Assembly: GCA_003952965.2 (NCBI GenBank)
Contig: CM025853.1
Coordinates: forward strand, 25,479,808-25,543,807
Direction of reading: 5' to 3'
Length of the DNA: 64,000 nt
Source of the DNA: Morella rubra
Taxonomy: Eukaryota > Streptophyta > Magnoliopsida > Fagales > Myricaceae
A program made the translations under genes and the position numbers. Below the pieces are notes generated by a model that was not told the DNA's origin, made no database searches, and worked only from the letters and a program-made list of their open reading frames with translations. Each line of letters begins with the position of its first letter. The first letter of the stretch is position 1. This document shows, piece after piece, positions 47,360 to 61,727 of this stretch.

Positions 47360-49300
47360 ATGAGTCGCACTGAAAATTTGATGCATCGAATCCGGGGCTT
47401 CTTCATATGAGTTTATGATATGATCTGTAGGGCCTGATCTTTTAGTGGCCTTTCTCTGAGACTTGGCCTTTTATATTTTGGAGAAATGCCATAGCTGTTA
47501 GTTTCATGAAGGGAGCTGGAGGAGGACTTGGGCTCATATTGTCTCTTCTCTGCTTCTTCCACTTTCCTTCGATAATAGAAATATATGAGTTTTTACGGAA
47601 CTTATAAATCCATAGCTGCAGGCAGAAGCAGAGGAAAAAAAAAAAAAAAGACCACAGCTTTGTGATGCAAGTCAGATGTACCCTGATCGGGTAGTCGTTA
47701 GACAGGTTCTAGGTAATTTAAACATCTCCTTTAATCTCGCATAATATGAGTTCAGGATTTTCAATGGCTTTTGTTCAGCTCCGGCCACTACTCAAATTGT
47801 CACTCTTCTCACAAGTGGACACATGTAAAGTTTTGTCTGACATGTTTAAATTTTTTATTATTTTAGGTTGTCCTACGTGTTCATAATTTACTCCATCAAT
47901 CAGTGAATATATTTCTTATGTTTAATTGAGGTTCGAATTCCTTTCTTACTTGAGACAAAAAATTTATACTAATATTTTGTCATTTCCATCCCCTACTACC
48001 AAACATGACACATTTCTCTTTAAAATATTAATATATTAATAGTTTGTTCCGCACATTACGTGTACGCTTTCAACGGTTTAAATAATGCCACGTGACCCAT
48101 TTCTCATTAAAGACACTGTTAATTTCACCATAAATTAGTATATGAAATATACTTTCTTTAATTTCCAGCATTTGAAAAGATTGGTAAAATTTACCCAACT
48201 GTAAAAAGAAGTATGGTTTATATAAACTGACAGAAGATAATCTACTTTTCGAGCCCAACAACATCTTGACTCCTTTTTTTTTTTCTGTTCACTTAACGTA
48301 GGGTGTGCAACTACTCGATCAGGTCAGGATCAAAATTGGGAGCGGGTTGAAATACAAGACCCCAACTTGATTCGAGGTCGGGTTGGGCAGTTTAGCTCCG
48401 ACAGTTAAAATTAATATTTTAATTTTTTTTTCTTATACCATGCGTGCCCTCGACCTTGTCTTCCATAGTCAACTCCAACCTAGACTCAAACATGTCATGG
48501 CTCAGGTTCATGTGCAAAAAAGTCGGATATTTTATTTTTAATTTCTTTCAAAATGATGTTAAGAATTTAATTTACTAATTATATTACAAAAAAGTTAACG
48601 TGCGTCAAATGTCAAAAATTATTTTCAAAATACAGGTTCGAGGTAATAACCAAATACTAAAAATTAGAATATTTTATTAAAACATAATTTATGTGAAACT
48701 ATTTTACATTAAAAATAATTTTGCGATAAAATAAACGGAGCCAGATTTTAAAGGTGAAAATTTATATGGATGAAAAATGTAGACTTATCCTTTATTTGAG
48801 GTATAACAAGTGAAGTTTGATAGTTTGAAGTGTAAATTACAATGTGATGATTAAGAATGTCAAACTTAATTTATTTTAAATAATATATAATATAACTTGA
48901 ATTTTGTTTTATTGATGTTGTAAGAGCTGTCAATTATACGCGTGCTCTCTCACCCATGCTATACCACAGGGGGTATGGGCATGACCTTCCAACTTCAAAT
49001 TGTATTAGTTAAAGGAGAAAATTTTAGCTGCCTCGAGCATCTGAGAAGGATTGCCATGTGAAAAGGAGAATGACTTTATATACAATAAAAAAGTCTCTTA
49101 AATAACCAATTGTAAGGCAATTTTATCGGTCCATAACCTGCAAAGTGTCACAAAACGGGTGGTGAAAGCCAAAAATTGGACACAAATGTGAGCCTCTCTG
49201 GACGGATATGCATGCAATTCCCCCATCTCTTGGTTGGATGCTGGTGAGTATTGCATGGAAAGGGACTTGTGTTGTGGGAAAAAGGTTTGTACACAACAGT
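47360..49300. repeat. Tail of unit C
   Basis: Matches 12831-15115 of unit A with many small indels and without A's 14090-14420 insertion. The best-conserved part is 48940-49300. No intact gene is seen. Confidence 0.65.
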
Positions 49301-49404
49301 CTTAAAGTTTGGTCGATGACGAGATAAAGTTTGGTCGATGGAGGTAAGCACAAGGTTGGATGACGCCTTTCCATCCACATACTTTTGCATCATAGAAGAC
49401 AGAC

Positions 49405-49506
<102 letters not shown>

Positions 49507-49949
49507 TGTGATAAAATTTATATTTTATCTTAAAAATTAAATATTTTTTTTTTCTTTTTGTAACATGAGAAATTTATACATTCAGTGTGTATTCGCACGC
49601 TGAACTCAATCATTTTGTTATTAAGTAAAAATAAATGAAAAAATTACACCTTCTTCGATCTAAGTATGAAAGTTTTTGTTATTTGCACTCCAAACTATGA
49701 CACATTGCTCTTCAAATAACCAGCATGTTTACATTTTAATCCGTCTTACAATTTATCTATTGAGATTGTGACACATAATACTTTTTTTTAGTTGATTTAG
49801 GAGGAAAAATCACTTTGAACTCTTTAACTATTGATACAATTTTAAATATGGATCTAAACTACCAATTTTGACATATTGAATCTTCTAATTTTCATAACTA
49901 ATTAAAGTGCACTCTAAAATAAAATCTAACGGTCAAAATTATATCACAT

Positions 49950-50700
49950 GCACAGGCAGAGTTAGGGGCCAACCGGGCCCTGCCCCCGTTAGCCTCTACA
50001 AATGGGTATAACTATATAATTAAAATAGAGAAAAATAAAAGATATTCATCCAAAAAAAATGATAACGACCAAGACACAAAATAAAGACTCGTTGTTGGGA
50101 CAAGATCATGCCCATATTTTATACAAAGTTATGTGAGGATAATTCAAAGTAATTATCTATACCCATAAATAAATAAATAATAAAATAATCTATGTTAACG
50201 GGAACAAATAGTATACATGTACACTTTTGATATATTAGATATAATTCAAAAGATCTCGTTTTTTTTTCATATATTCTTTTAATTTATAGATACCTATTAT
50301 TTTATAAGGAATTCATTCCCAAAATCAGAGTCTTCCTGTTTTTTTTATAACAATCGTTGAGAGAGTATTCTCTGCGATGAAGTTTATTAAGACTGAGTTA
50401 CATAATAAAATGAAAAATAACTGAATAAATGATAATATGGTAGTATACATCTTGAGGAAAATTTTTGAAACTATTGAGAACGAAGTCATTTTATAACATT
50501 TTCAGAATATGCAGACCCGTAACCTTTCAGTCTAAATAGATAATATGGTACGTGTATTTTAATATTTTTAATATTTTTAGTCCTTAATTTTCAATATTTT
50601 AACTCTAAGACATTTTTTTGCATTAAATAGAAAAAAAAAATTTTGTCATTTTTCCTTAGGAATTTGTCCCCCTTCAAATTTATTCTTGATTCTGCCACTA
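49950..50700 (+). mobile_element. hAT remnant, internally deleted
   Basis: The plus strand at 50350-50495 encodes the C-terminal hAT dimerisation segment (VERVFSAMKFIKTEL, then an in-frame stop, then FETIENEVI). The likely ends CAGGCAGAGTTAGGGG near 49953 and TTCTGCCACTA near 50686 resemble the inverted termini of the hAT element at 28369-32028 in opposite orientation. The 8-bp duplication has eroded. It is an older, shorter relative with no function. Confidence 0.65.
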
Positions 50701-50999
50701 GCCACATAACTCATTTATAATACATATGACAAGAGTTATTGCTTTGATGGTTTGAGGGCTCAAAGTCAATTTTTCTCTTGTTTTTAATAGTAAAATTTTA
50801 ACATAGAATATAAAGTATCGATTATTAGTTTGAATATAATAAATAATAATTGATAGTTTACTGTTGAAATTGTAAAAGACTCAATAGTGCAAAAAAAAAT
50901 CTTTTTCAAAATGAATTTAGAGATTTTATTGCTAACTGTTATAACAAATTTGCTGTAACAGAAAATATGTAGAAAGGCATATCGTGCACTACAAAAGAA

Positions 51000-52880
51000 T
51001 TTACTCACCTTACTCTCTAGTTATCCTTAATCGTAATTCCTATTGCTTAGTTTATTCACCACAAAACCAAACTTATGGTTCATGTTTAACGAATCTTTGT
51101 CTGTTTCTCTCATTCTTCATGAGACAAAATCCGTCGCTTTTTTAGGTATTAAATACCTAATTAAGTCGCTCCACGGCGGCAAAAATAAAAAGCTTTTTAT
51201 GTGATCCCGAGTTGTTGATCGACACTTTGAGAAAAAAAAAAAAGGGAGTTGTTGCTGGACACAAACATGTTCGAGTATAACACAGCCAAAGTGAACTTCG
51301 TGGGGCATTATAATATATAATATAAATTGTTCTTCTAGAACATGCATGTGTTTCAGGAATTTGACGACGTTTACTTCTAGAAAGTGAAATTGTACTTGTT
51401 CTTGCAGCCTTTAATAGTGAAATTCCATCTGTCCAGCGGATGCACATGCACTCTACTTTTCTAATGGAAAAGTGAAACCCATGCTAAATGGCCACTCGAC
51501 TCCACTCTTCTCTGGCGTGTTCAATAACTCAATGCTTAAAAAAAAGTACCGAACTTTGTTCTCTGACAAATTATATTTAACAGGTGAACTTGAGTTCGAA
51601 TTTTATTAATTTCAAATAATTACTTGACTTAATTTATACAAAAGTTATAGAGTCGAATATCTGAAATGTATTATTATATTTGCAATTCAATTATTGTTAC
51701 TTCCCATTTTGACTAGGTTCGTCTAAATTTAGTACATACAAGATGTGTAACAATTTCTCTCGTTATTTAAATATATATATATATTATCCTGTTATAGTTT
51801 CTTTTATTATTTGTTGCCTATTTTAAAACACATATACATGACTAATGAAGATAGATATATTATATTTGTGATGTAATGGAAAGGGAGACGAAGAAATAAG
51901 ATGACAGTAAGATACAACAATTCGCGAGTGATTTAATGTTTAGTGATGGACTTTATCTCACTTTTATTAAAGTTACTTTTTATCTAGAGATATTCTTAGT
52001 TGATGGTTGTCTTAGACTCTCGAGGGTGATAATGTATAATGTTTGTAGTCTCGCGTACAAAAAATAAAAAATAAAAACTAGTGAGTGAATGTTATGCTAG
52101 AGTCTTAGAAAAAAAAAAAAGAATGTTATGCTAGAGAGTTTCCATCCTAGCTGCACTGCAGAGGAACCAAATTTTTTAACATGAACAGGCACTGGGGCCA
52201 AAATAATGGCAAGTGACTATCAATTCCTTCCAAGAAAAGAGCAATCATAACTGTGAGGTGAGTAATTTGTGTGTTCAATTGGAAAGTGTACATTAATTAA
52301 ATACCATATGGGTAATGCATATTGCACCAATGTCACTATAAGAGAGAGAATTAATGATGAATTAGAGACCAATCATTGTAGGTCACTATAATTATCCTGG
52401 AGGCACCCAAAATAAATAATGATGTATCCTCAAGAATTAGTAATTAACTCCGCACACACATCACTTAGAAAATAAAATGCACAAATTAAGTTGACTATGT
52501 CTCATCATGCTTCACTGGTATATTTTCACGAAGGGTGTAAAGTGTTTGAAATTAATAATTGGAAGGTGTAATATGACAAAAATAATAATTTTTTATGTAA
52601 AGTATAAAAGTATTTATAATTGTATAGTACAAAATGTATTTATTCATTAATTTTTTATGTATGTATGAATAAATTATGTGATATGGGGTTGAAAATACTA
52701 ATTTCTAGCCTATATTTCAAGAGAATGTTGATATATCTGACATGAATCACTGTAACTTAAAATTGGTGGAATATTAATCCTAAAAAATAAGTTATGGCAT
52801 TATTTTCCTCTTGAGTAATTAGTTTAGAATACATTAACAAATAAAAGACATAAGCTTAGATAGCTAGGAGGGAGAATACA
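51000..52880. repeat. Unit C right end, joined to the AT-rich block
   Basis: 51010-51215 matches 15515-15670 of unit A. 51445-52880 matches 5096-6239, without gypsy sequence on its left. This is the last recognisable piece of the duplicated array. No gene is seen. Confidence 0.6.
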
Positions 52881-53620
52881 TTACAAGCAGGACCTTCAAT
52901 CCAAAACTCACAAAAAAATTTTTTTGCTAACTAGAAGAAACTCCATAGTAGTTATAAGGGTAACTCTACAAAGGCTCCCATTATTATTGTTAGTTACAAT
53001 ATAAACTTTATCAAAAATAAATCTTAGAAGATAAAAAAAAAAAAACTTATTGAAAATATTTGCCACCTCACAATGATATAGAAAAATTGTTTTTTCAAAC
53101 TAAAAATATATTTTCAGAATAGAGACTAATATCCAATCTAATACTTTATAGAATATAGAATCAAGATCGGTCGTCTATAATTCTTCAATCGAATTCTAGT
53201 GTAACTCAAAGAATATAAATGCAAAGTGAGTTCTATAACAATTAATGTGTCAGATTTTTGGCAATTAATGATGATCATCTTTGTTTTTTCATGGATTTAA
53301 TATATTTTAATTTATAGAAAGTGTTGTGAATTGGTTAAAATACCATTTCAAGAAAAAAAAATTAGAATAAATAAAAACAAAATATTTATATTTTGAATTT
53401 TTATACAATTTTTTTAATAATTTTATTTTAGAGAACTGATTTAATGATTAAATTGAATCGAGAGCAAAGATTGATATCTTTTTAAAATTTATGGAGATTA
53501 AGAAAATAAATTAAAATTTACGAAACTTAATTTTATTTCTTTCATAGATAGATATAGAACATGTTTCCATTTTAATTTTTATTTGTAATTTCACATTGCA
53601 ATAGAAATTAGAATTGCAAA
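52881..53620. other. AT-rich intergenic DNA
   Basis: No gene or clear repeat is recognised. Confidence 0.5.
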
Positions 53621-54118
53621 TGCAGCAGTGAGAAGAAGGAAGTAGAGGCTCAACGGAGAGGGAGCTAAAGCGATTCGAAGAGCAGAGACAAACAAAGCGG
53701 AGAGCTCGCATTGGGAACCGGACAGCCTTGGAAAAGGTGAATTACCTACTTCATCTCTCATATGCCCTTCCCACATACTCTCACCCCCAGAGCTTCCCCC
53801 CCCCCCCCTTCTCTCTGTCTCTCTCTGTCTTTTATCTCAAGATACGATCTACACGTGTGCAATTCCTGGCCCACAATTCCCGGCCATGTTTTTTTTTTTT
53901 TTTTGCTGAATAATTCCTGGCCATGTGGTTCGCTCTCCCTTCCCCCTCCCTCCCTCCCTCAGCGAGTCAGCGTCACCTGTTACTTTGCTCCTCATCCTTT
54001 TCTCTCGATCTTCACCGTTTAGCGAACACAGCTGTCCTTTGTAGCACCCAAACGCTCCCTGGACCAAAAAAGATAACACTCTTAGTCTTACGTTTAGAGT
54101 CCTAATACCTACGCATTA

Positions 54119-54128
54119 CCTTATAAAG
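54119..54128 (+). promoter_or_regulatory. Candidate TATA box of the SPS gene
   Basis: CCTTATAAAG lies about 360 bp upstream of the SPS start codon, after a CT-rich stretch (53790-53850, 53935-53960). The transcription start cannot be fixed from sequence alone. TTTTATATTTTT at 54199-54210 is an alternative. Confidence 0.25.
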
Positions 54129-54486
54129 ATTCCCTCTTTATTCTAATTTTTCAGAGAAAAACACTGGGAAAACGCAACAAAACATCCAGCAGCGGCCGTT
54201 TTATATTTTTCATCCGCTCCTAGGAAAGCCCTTTCCTTCCTACGAAATCGAATAGCATCATGGATTCATGGTGTTATGTTCTTATACTTCTATAGCCACA
54301 TGCTGTTGTTGGAGCATATAAAACGAGAACCCAAATTTGTTTCTCGAGAAAATCACCTGGAAAAGAAGAGCAAACCGAATAACTTTTTGCATGTTTGGTG
54401 TATATTACTACGTTATAATTATATGGGTTTAGTATAGAAGACCCTGAGTCCTCTGTGCTTGAAAATAAGTGAGGAAGTGAGAGGAA

Positions 54487-57400
54487 ATGGCTGGTAATGA
54501 GTGGATCAATGGGTACCTGGAGGCCATACTGGACAGTGGGGCTTCGGGCAAGGATGAGCACAAGCCAACGCCGGCGAATCTGAGGGAGGGCGTGCATTTC
54601 AATCCGACGAAATACTTTGTGGAAGAGGTCGTGACGGGTGTGGATGAGTCGGACCTGCACCGCACGTGGATCAAGGTGGTCGCCACCCGCAACACCCGGG
54701 AGCGTAGCTCCAGGCTGGAGAACATGTGCTGGCGCATTTGGCACCTTGCCCGCAAGAAGAAGCAGGTACTTCTTATTTCTTCTTCCGGTCCTGCTCACTC
54801 TCCGAGTCTCCCTTACTACGTTTGTTTGTGTATATGTGTACGTTACAGAATGAGGTGGCTGTATAGATTGTATAGGCGCTGCTTGAGTTCCAAGAATCTC
54901 TTTAGAGTAAAGGGGGATTCTTGGTTTTTCATATTGTCATACAATTGCCTGTTACTACTTTTCCGGTTTCTGAGGAAATGAGCATTTTTAATATCTCAGG
55001 GATCGATGTAAGTGCATGTATTATAGGTGTTTATATATGTATTTCTCCCTGTGGTGACCGTAAATGGGTTTTTGGAGGTTTATCGAGGGTGAAAATTTTC
55101 AGGGAATTGCTTGTATGAATTTTTCTGAAATTGGTATTGTTAATCCCTCCATCGCTCAGACACTACAAACTGGGATGCGGTTCATTTTTGAGAAAACCGG
55201 ACAATTTAAATTGGATTCTTGATCTACCAGAGGTCTGGCTCTGTCATTGCAATTTGCAGCTCCGTAGCGTAGCTGCCGATGGGACCTTGGACGAGAGGAT
55301 TGGGAAATACCATAATAGGTTTTTCTTCTCTGTTGATATCTCGTCGTTTCTATTAATATTTTTTTATTTGCTAAATATTATATCTTTTTTTATGCAGCAT
55401 GCTGTCATTATTTAGTGGTTCAGATTTTGTCCCTTTTTGGTATGGTCTAGAGTAGTCACTTTCATAAGTTGAATATTGAAGCTTGGTCTCCTAATTTGCG
55501 TTCTAAATCTATTCCTGTGGGAAAATCTTTTTATCATGAGTGAGAGAGAGTAAGTCTCCTCATCACAACAATTTGTATCTATATATATCCAATGTAAACA
55601 TGCAAAAAGTACGTGAAGATAAGTGTATTTATCTATGTGAATTCCTTGTGTCTGTTGGGGTCTATTGGACGTTTAGATGATCACAATCTAGCTGCTTCCC
55701 AGAAAATGAAGTTCATATTACCCTCTTCAAAATAGCAGCACTGTCTTGCCCCTCTGTGTCTTTGAATGAAGAAATTCCTATTATCTTTAGCTATATTAAT
55801 TTCTAAGTTCTAAGAAATGGAGATTTATTTTCCCAATAACTTATTGGATGCTTTACTGAACTTTTCGTGGAGAAAGTGAGAAAGTAGTTAAATTTCTATT
55901 AGAAGGGTAATATGGGAAGAATAATATGCCAAAATTATATAATTGATATAGTTGGAATGGGAGGAACTTCAACGTTTGGCAAACCGAAGATGGGAACGGG
56001 AACAAGGACGCAAGGATGCAACGGAAGACATGTCCGAAGATTTGTCCGAAGGAGAGAAGGGAGACAGTTTGGGGGAGTTCATTAACTGTGAAACTCCCAG
56101 AAAAAAGTTTCAGCGTAACATTTCAAACCTGGAAATATGGTCGGATGATAAAAAGGAAAAGAGACTTTATATCGTTCTTATCAGGTACAGTTCTTTCCAT
56201 ACATATTTAACAGTTTGAAATTTTTGTTGTTGACATCTTTATAGTTTATATAGAAGTTTCATTTGGTTGATATGTTTGCTAGCATTAAATGATTAATATT
56301 TCAAAACCAAAGTTTTAGGTTGTAAGGAGACAACTTTGAGTTTGCCAACTTCTTAGAGCTGCTAGAATGATATAGTGCCAGCTTCAAATATATATTGTCT
56401 ATACTTTCAATGAATCAATGTCCAAGCTGGATCCTGGGAAGATAGAGTCAAAACCAGTGGGATGTCACCATAATGTTTGCAAAACTAAACAATTCACACC
56501 TTTTTTTTTTTCCTCTTTTCAGTTTTTCTTTTTCTCTTGCCTTTTCTCTGCTTTTTGTGAAAGAGGTTGAGCATGTGGTATGTTCCTGGAGATCAACACA
56601 TTTGGGGGTGAAGGCAAAACTCAAAGTGGATTGGATGTACATTTCTAGGCATCTAATACCTACAAACTAGTGTATCTGGATTTTAGCTTTTGAAGCACAT
56701 CGAAGAAGGGCTTCTTTTGGTCATTGCTCCTGATGTGATAAAATCATGCCACTATTCAAGTTCAGTTCAAGAATCATATGCATCTCTGGTGTAATCTCTA
56801 ACTGCAACTCTTCTGAATGGCCAGTCTGCATGGTTTGGTCCGTGGAGAAAACATGGAACTTGGTCGAGATTCTGATACCGGTGGACAGGTACCTGGTAGC
56901 TATGGCTTCATGAGAAACAAATAACGGATAATTAACGGAATTTTTGTGCTCTCTTAATCCATGTAATGTGAATCATCAACAGTATATTTTCAGGTCAAAT
57001 ATGTGGTTGAGCTTTCTCGTGCACTTGCAAGGATGCCTGGCGTGTATAGGGTAGATCTCTTTACCCGCCAAATCTCATCACCTGATGTTGATTGGAGCTA
57101 TGGGGAGCCAACAGAGATGCTAACTGCAGGCCCTGAAGATGGTGATGGTAATGATGTTGGAGAGAGCAGTGGCGCGTATATCATACGGATTCCATTTGGT
57201 CCACGTGATAATTACCTCCGAAAAGAACTGCTTTGGCCCTATATTCAAGAGTTTGTAGATGGAGCTCTAGCTCACATCCTGAATATGTCAAAAGTTTTGG
57301 GTGAACAAATTGGTCAGGGCCAGCCTGTATGGCCATATGTGATTCATGGACACTATGCAGATGCTGGCGATAGTGCAGCTCTTCTTTCAGGTGCTTTAAA

Positions 57401-60400
57401 TGTCCCAATGGTACTGACAGGACATTCTCTTGGGAGAAACAAGCTTGAACAACTTCTTAAGCAGGGGCGTCAATCAAAGGAGGACATCAACTCAACATAC
57501 AAGATAATGAGGAGGATAGAAGGAGAAGAGCTTTCCCTTGATGCTGCAGAACTTGTTATTACAAGCACTAAACAGGAGATTGAAGAGCAATGGGGACTAT
57601 ATGATGGTTTTGATGTCAAGCTTGAGAAAGTGTTACGTGCCCGTGCAAGACGTGGGGTTAATTGCCATGGTCGATACATGCCGCGGATGGTGGTAAGAAT
57701 GTGACTTTTCTTTTTTCCTTAGCCATCTTGGTAAAAAGATGTCAATGAAGTTTGGAGCATTGAAATATATGGAATATGCAATAGAGTAGTAAGAACGAAT
57801 TAAAAATCATGTTTCTCTTCTCTTCTCTTGCTCCCCCCTCCACCATATATTGCTCATTTCCAGTATGTTCCCTCAGGCTACAAAACATCACTGTATAATA
57901 CTTGAAATTGGAAGAAGCAATCTCTTATAAGAAGTGACTTCAGGATTGAATGACTTTCTGCCTTGCTTATATACATTTCTTTCTCAGAAAGAAAGCAAAC
58001 ATTTTATGACTCCATATATCAGTATTAAGAAAATCCAAAAAAGAACTAAAATACAATTTAACTACAGGTTATTCCTCCTGGAATGGATTTCAGCAATGTT
58101 GTGGTTAATGAAGATGATGTTGATGGGGAGCTCATACACCTTACTAGTGGTACTGATGGTTCTTCCCTGAACGCAATTCCACCAATATGGTCAGAAGTGA
58201 GTGGCTTGTTTATGTAATTTGTTGTTGCTCTCAGCAATATTTCTGTTAATTTATTGACTCACGTACAACATATTTTGGTAGGTGATGCGGTTCCTTACAA
58301 ATCCTCACAAGCCAATGGTCTTGGCCTTGTCAAGGCCGGATCCAAAAAAGAACATAACCACTCTTTTGAAAGCTTTTGGAGAGTGCCGTCCCTTAAAAGA
58401 CCTTGCTAATCTTGTGAGTTAGCCTGTGCATTTACTCAAGTTAACTGTTACAGAATATAACCAGATACTTGCTGAAGGAATAATGTTCTTCTTAACAGAC
58501 ACTGATCATGGGGAACAGGGATGATATAGATGAGATGTCTGGTGGAAATGCTAATGTGCTCATGACAGCGTTGAAACTGATTGATAAGTATGACCTCTAT
58601 GGGCAAGTGGCTTACCCAAAGCATCACAAGCAATCTGATGTTCCTGAGATATATCGGCTTGCAGCAAAAACAAAGGTTTAGGAAGTTGCTTTTTTTTATT
58701 ATGAGCTTAGTTATGGTTTTGCAATGACGATCAGCTAAGTGGTTGGATTAATGACAGGGAGTTTTCATAAATCCAGCATTGGTGGAACCTTTTGGGCTAA
58801 CCTTGATTGAGGTTAGTGTTAATTTAATCCCTTTTTTCATTGTTATCTTCATTTTCTCCAACAAAATAAATGCTGGTTTGCTCTTTTTGGACTAATGCAG
58901 GCAGCAGCACATGGACTTCCGATGGTGGCTACAAGAAACGGTGGACCGGTGGACATTCAACGGGTAAATAGTGATGGTTGGTTATTTCTGATCATATGTT
59001 TAAGTATCAGGACTACTATAGGATGAACTTTCCTGGTATCCATTTGCCTTAGAAGGCAAAGAAAGGAGTAGAGAAGGAAAATTCAGGGTTCTATGGCAAC
59101 AATTATTGTTTGAAAAGGTTGCTGTGGAATTCTGAATTTTTTTTCATTCCTTATCTGAATTATTGGCAATCAAGGAGATGCAAACATATTCAATACAGTG
59201 ATCCTACTGTAAATGACAATTGGATTTCTCGCTTTTTTCGTCAGGCCCTGAATAATGGTTTGCTTGTGGACCCTCATGATCAGCAAGCAATTGCTTCTGC
59301 ACTGCTTAAATTGTTGTCCGAGAAGAACTTGTGGAATGAATGCCGAAAGAATGGTCTAAAGAACATACATCTTTTCTCATGGCCTGAACACTGCCGCACT
59401 TATTTGACTAGGGTAGCAGCCTGCCGCATGAGGCACCCACAATGGCAAACCGATACCCCTGGGGATGAAATGGCTGCTGACGAGTCTCTCAACGATTCAC
59501 TTAAGGACGTTCAAGATATGTCCCTAAGGCTCTCAGTTGATGGGGAAAAGTATTCATTGAATGGATCTCTTGACTTAGCTGCTGCCACTGGTGACCCAGA
59601 ACTGCAAGACCAAGTGAAACAAGTCCTAAGCAGGATAAAGAAGCCCTTATCTGTCCCAAAAGATTTTGAAGGTGGGAATAAATTGCTTGAGAATGTGGCA
59701 AGCAAGTATCCCATGTTGAGGCGTAGACATAGGTTAATTGTTATAGCACTTGATTGCTATGACAGCAGTGGAGCTCCTGAAGAAAAGATGATCCAGATTG
59801 TCCAAGAAATATTTAAGGCAGTTCGCTTAGATTCTCAAACAGCAAGATACTCCGGCTTTGCTTTCTCAACGGCTATGCCAATGTCAGAGACACTAGAGTT
59901 TTTGACATCAGGGAATATTCAAGTAAATGAGTTCGATGCTTTGATTTGCAGTAGTGGGAGCGAAGTGTACTACCCTGGTACTTGTACAGAAGAGGATGGA
60001 AAACTTTTCCCTGATCCAGATTATGTGTCGCATATTGATTATCGCTGGGGTTGTGAAGGATTAAAGAAAACAATTTGGAAGCTGATGAATACATCTGAAG
60101 GTGGAGAAAACTCTGATGACTCTTCCAGCCCCATTCAGGAGGATGTGAAATCAAGCAATGCTCATTGCATCTCATACTCGATAAAGGATCCTAGTAAGGT
60201 AGTTGAAATTTCATAATGGTAGTGTTTTTTTTTTTCTCTAAATAAAGGTAGTGTTGGCAGTAAAGGAAGTTCTTTGATTTATTGGCTGAGCTCTTCGTGG
60301 TGATCTGATTCACAGGCAAAGAAAGTGGATGATTTGAGGCAGAAGCTTAGGATGCGAGGGCTGCGTTGCCATCCAATGTACTGCAGGAGCTCTACAAGAC

Positions 60401-61727
60401 TGCAAACTGTTCCTCTCCTCGCATCTAGGGCACAGGCACTCAGGTCAGCACGGTTAGGAGCACAGGGCCTTTTCATAAACATAGATCTGTCTGTCTGGGT
60501 TGAGATGAGTCTTCAGTTCAATAGCATTTGAGTAGCAATTCTTTTCACTTGACCATTGCTTAAACTAAGGGCTATTATATCACTGAAAATAATCACGTGT
60601 GCATGAAAAACAACCTCAAGGAAGAGTTTTATTCTGTAACATATTCTGTTAGGATCCTTTCCTGTGGGCCAAAAAAAAAAAAAAAAACAAAGTGGCTCTT
60701 CTTCACTTCCCCTAGAAAGCATGTGGTACCCGCATGTTTGAAAACTATTGTCACAAATCGCAGTAAATCCTAGCTTTAAAAAGTCATTTTCAAGTTTACA
60801 GAGAAAAAAATTCTGTACTAACTTCTAGTGTCGGTTAGAAGAGGTTTTCCTATGAAATCTATCCTTAGTAGAGTTTTCCCTTATGAGTTCATACTGGTGC
60901 CTGGGTAGTGTGTTTGCAGTACTTCCAAAGTGCTCTACAATGAATATCACAGGTCCAAACCAAAAATGCTAGTAGGTCCCCGCTTGGATACCATGTAGGC
61001 CCTGCTAAAAAAATTGTCTAGATCCATACCATCTTAGGACATACAGGGAGAGAAAATATATGCGATATTGTCCCAGCAGCTAACTACATCCCAAAATGAA
61101 ATGTTGTTTTGTGCGTAAATTTCAATTTGAGTTCACATATCTACCCTGGATGTGCGGTTCAGTTTGTTTCATTGCACTTGAGATATATCTGGCCTGGCAG
61201 AAAGGCTGAATTTGTTTAGAAAAGATCTTCATTAGATGGAGAGTTGTCACTTTCTCAATTAAGTAAGAATATCATTTACTTTAGTCAGATCACTTGGTGC
61301 TTTGATTGTGCTACTTGGCTGACATAAGAATCAGTTGGTGGTCATGTTTTCTAGTGACATCATTGCAATTTCCAATGAGGCACAACTTTAACTACAGCTG
61401 AATATTGGTAACTGTTTCTCATTATTTTGTATTCCTAGATACTTTTTCGTCCGCTGGAGATTGAATGTTGCAAACATGTTTGTGATCCTTGGCGAGAGCG
61501 GAGATACCGATCGTGAGGAACTGATATCCGGGACTCATAAGACCATAATCTTGAGAGATGTGGTAGCTAGGGGTTCAGAAGAATTGCTCAGAACATCAGG
61601 AAGCTACCATAGAGAGGATATTGTTCCTAGTGAGAGCCCACTGATCAGCTACATAAGTGGGAAAGCAAAGGCTGAGGAACTTGCCAATGCCTTGAAGCAA
61701 GTCTCCAACTCTGCTGCTGGAATGTAA
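54487..61727 (+). CDS. SPS3: Sucrose-phosphate synthase, SPS3F/family-B type, 12 exons
   Basis: Makes sucrose 6-phosphate from UDP-glucose and fructose 6-phosphate in the cytosol. Exons, all with GT..AG borders and consistent phase: 54487-54765, 55952-56184, 56825-56888, 56994-57692, 58068-58196, 58282-58413, 58499-58675, 58758-58811, 58901-58963, 59245-60198, 60316-60443 and 61439-61727. Together they encode 1066 residues, normal for plant SPS. The N-terminus [16 protein letters not shown] is typical. Ser151 in RNISNLEIW corresponds to the inhibitory phosphosite known in spinach. [19 protein letters not shown] opens the glycosyltransferase domain. [11 protein letters not shown], and EPFGLTLIE with the Glu581/Glu589 EX7E pair, mark sugar-nucleotide binding. 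From about residue 770 ([10 protein letters not shown]) a sucrose-phosphatase-like domain follows. It lacks the usual nucleophile motif, so it is probably regulatory. The gene looks intact. Confidence 0.96.

Noticed and set aside
53849-54105. Small frames in the CT-rich region upstream of SPS
   Set aside because: Low-complexity Ser/Pro or Lys/Glu translations of pyrimidine tracts in probable promoter or leader DNA.
54274-54798. A 174-residue minus-strand frame opposite SPS exon 1
   Set aside because: Shadow of the GC-rich first exon; the plus strand matches SPS residue by residue with proper splice sites.
59110-59244. Upstream extension of the exon-10 frame in SPS
   Set aside because: Family alignment from memory requires RALNNG directly after exon 9, so 58964-59244 is intron; an acceptor CAG precedes 59245.
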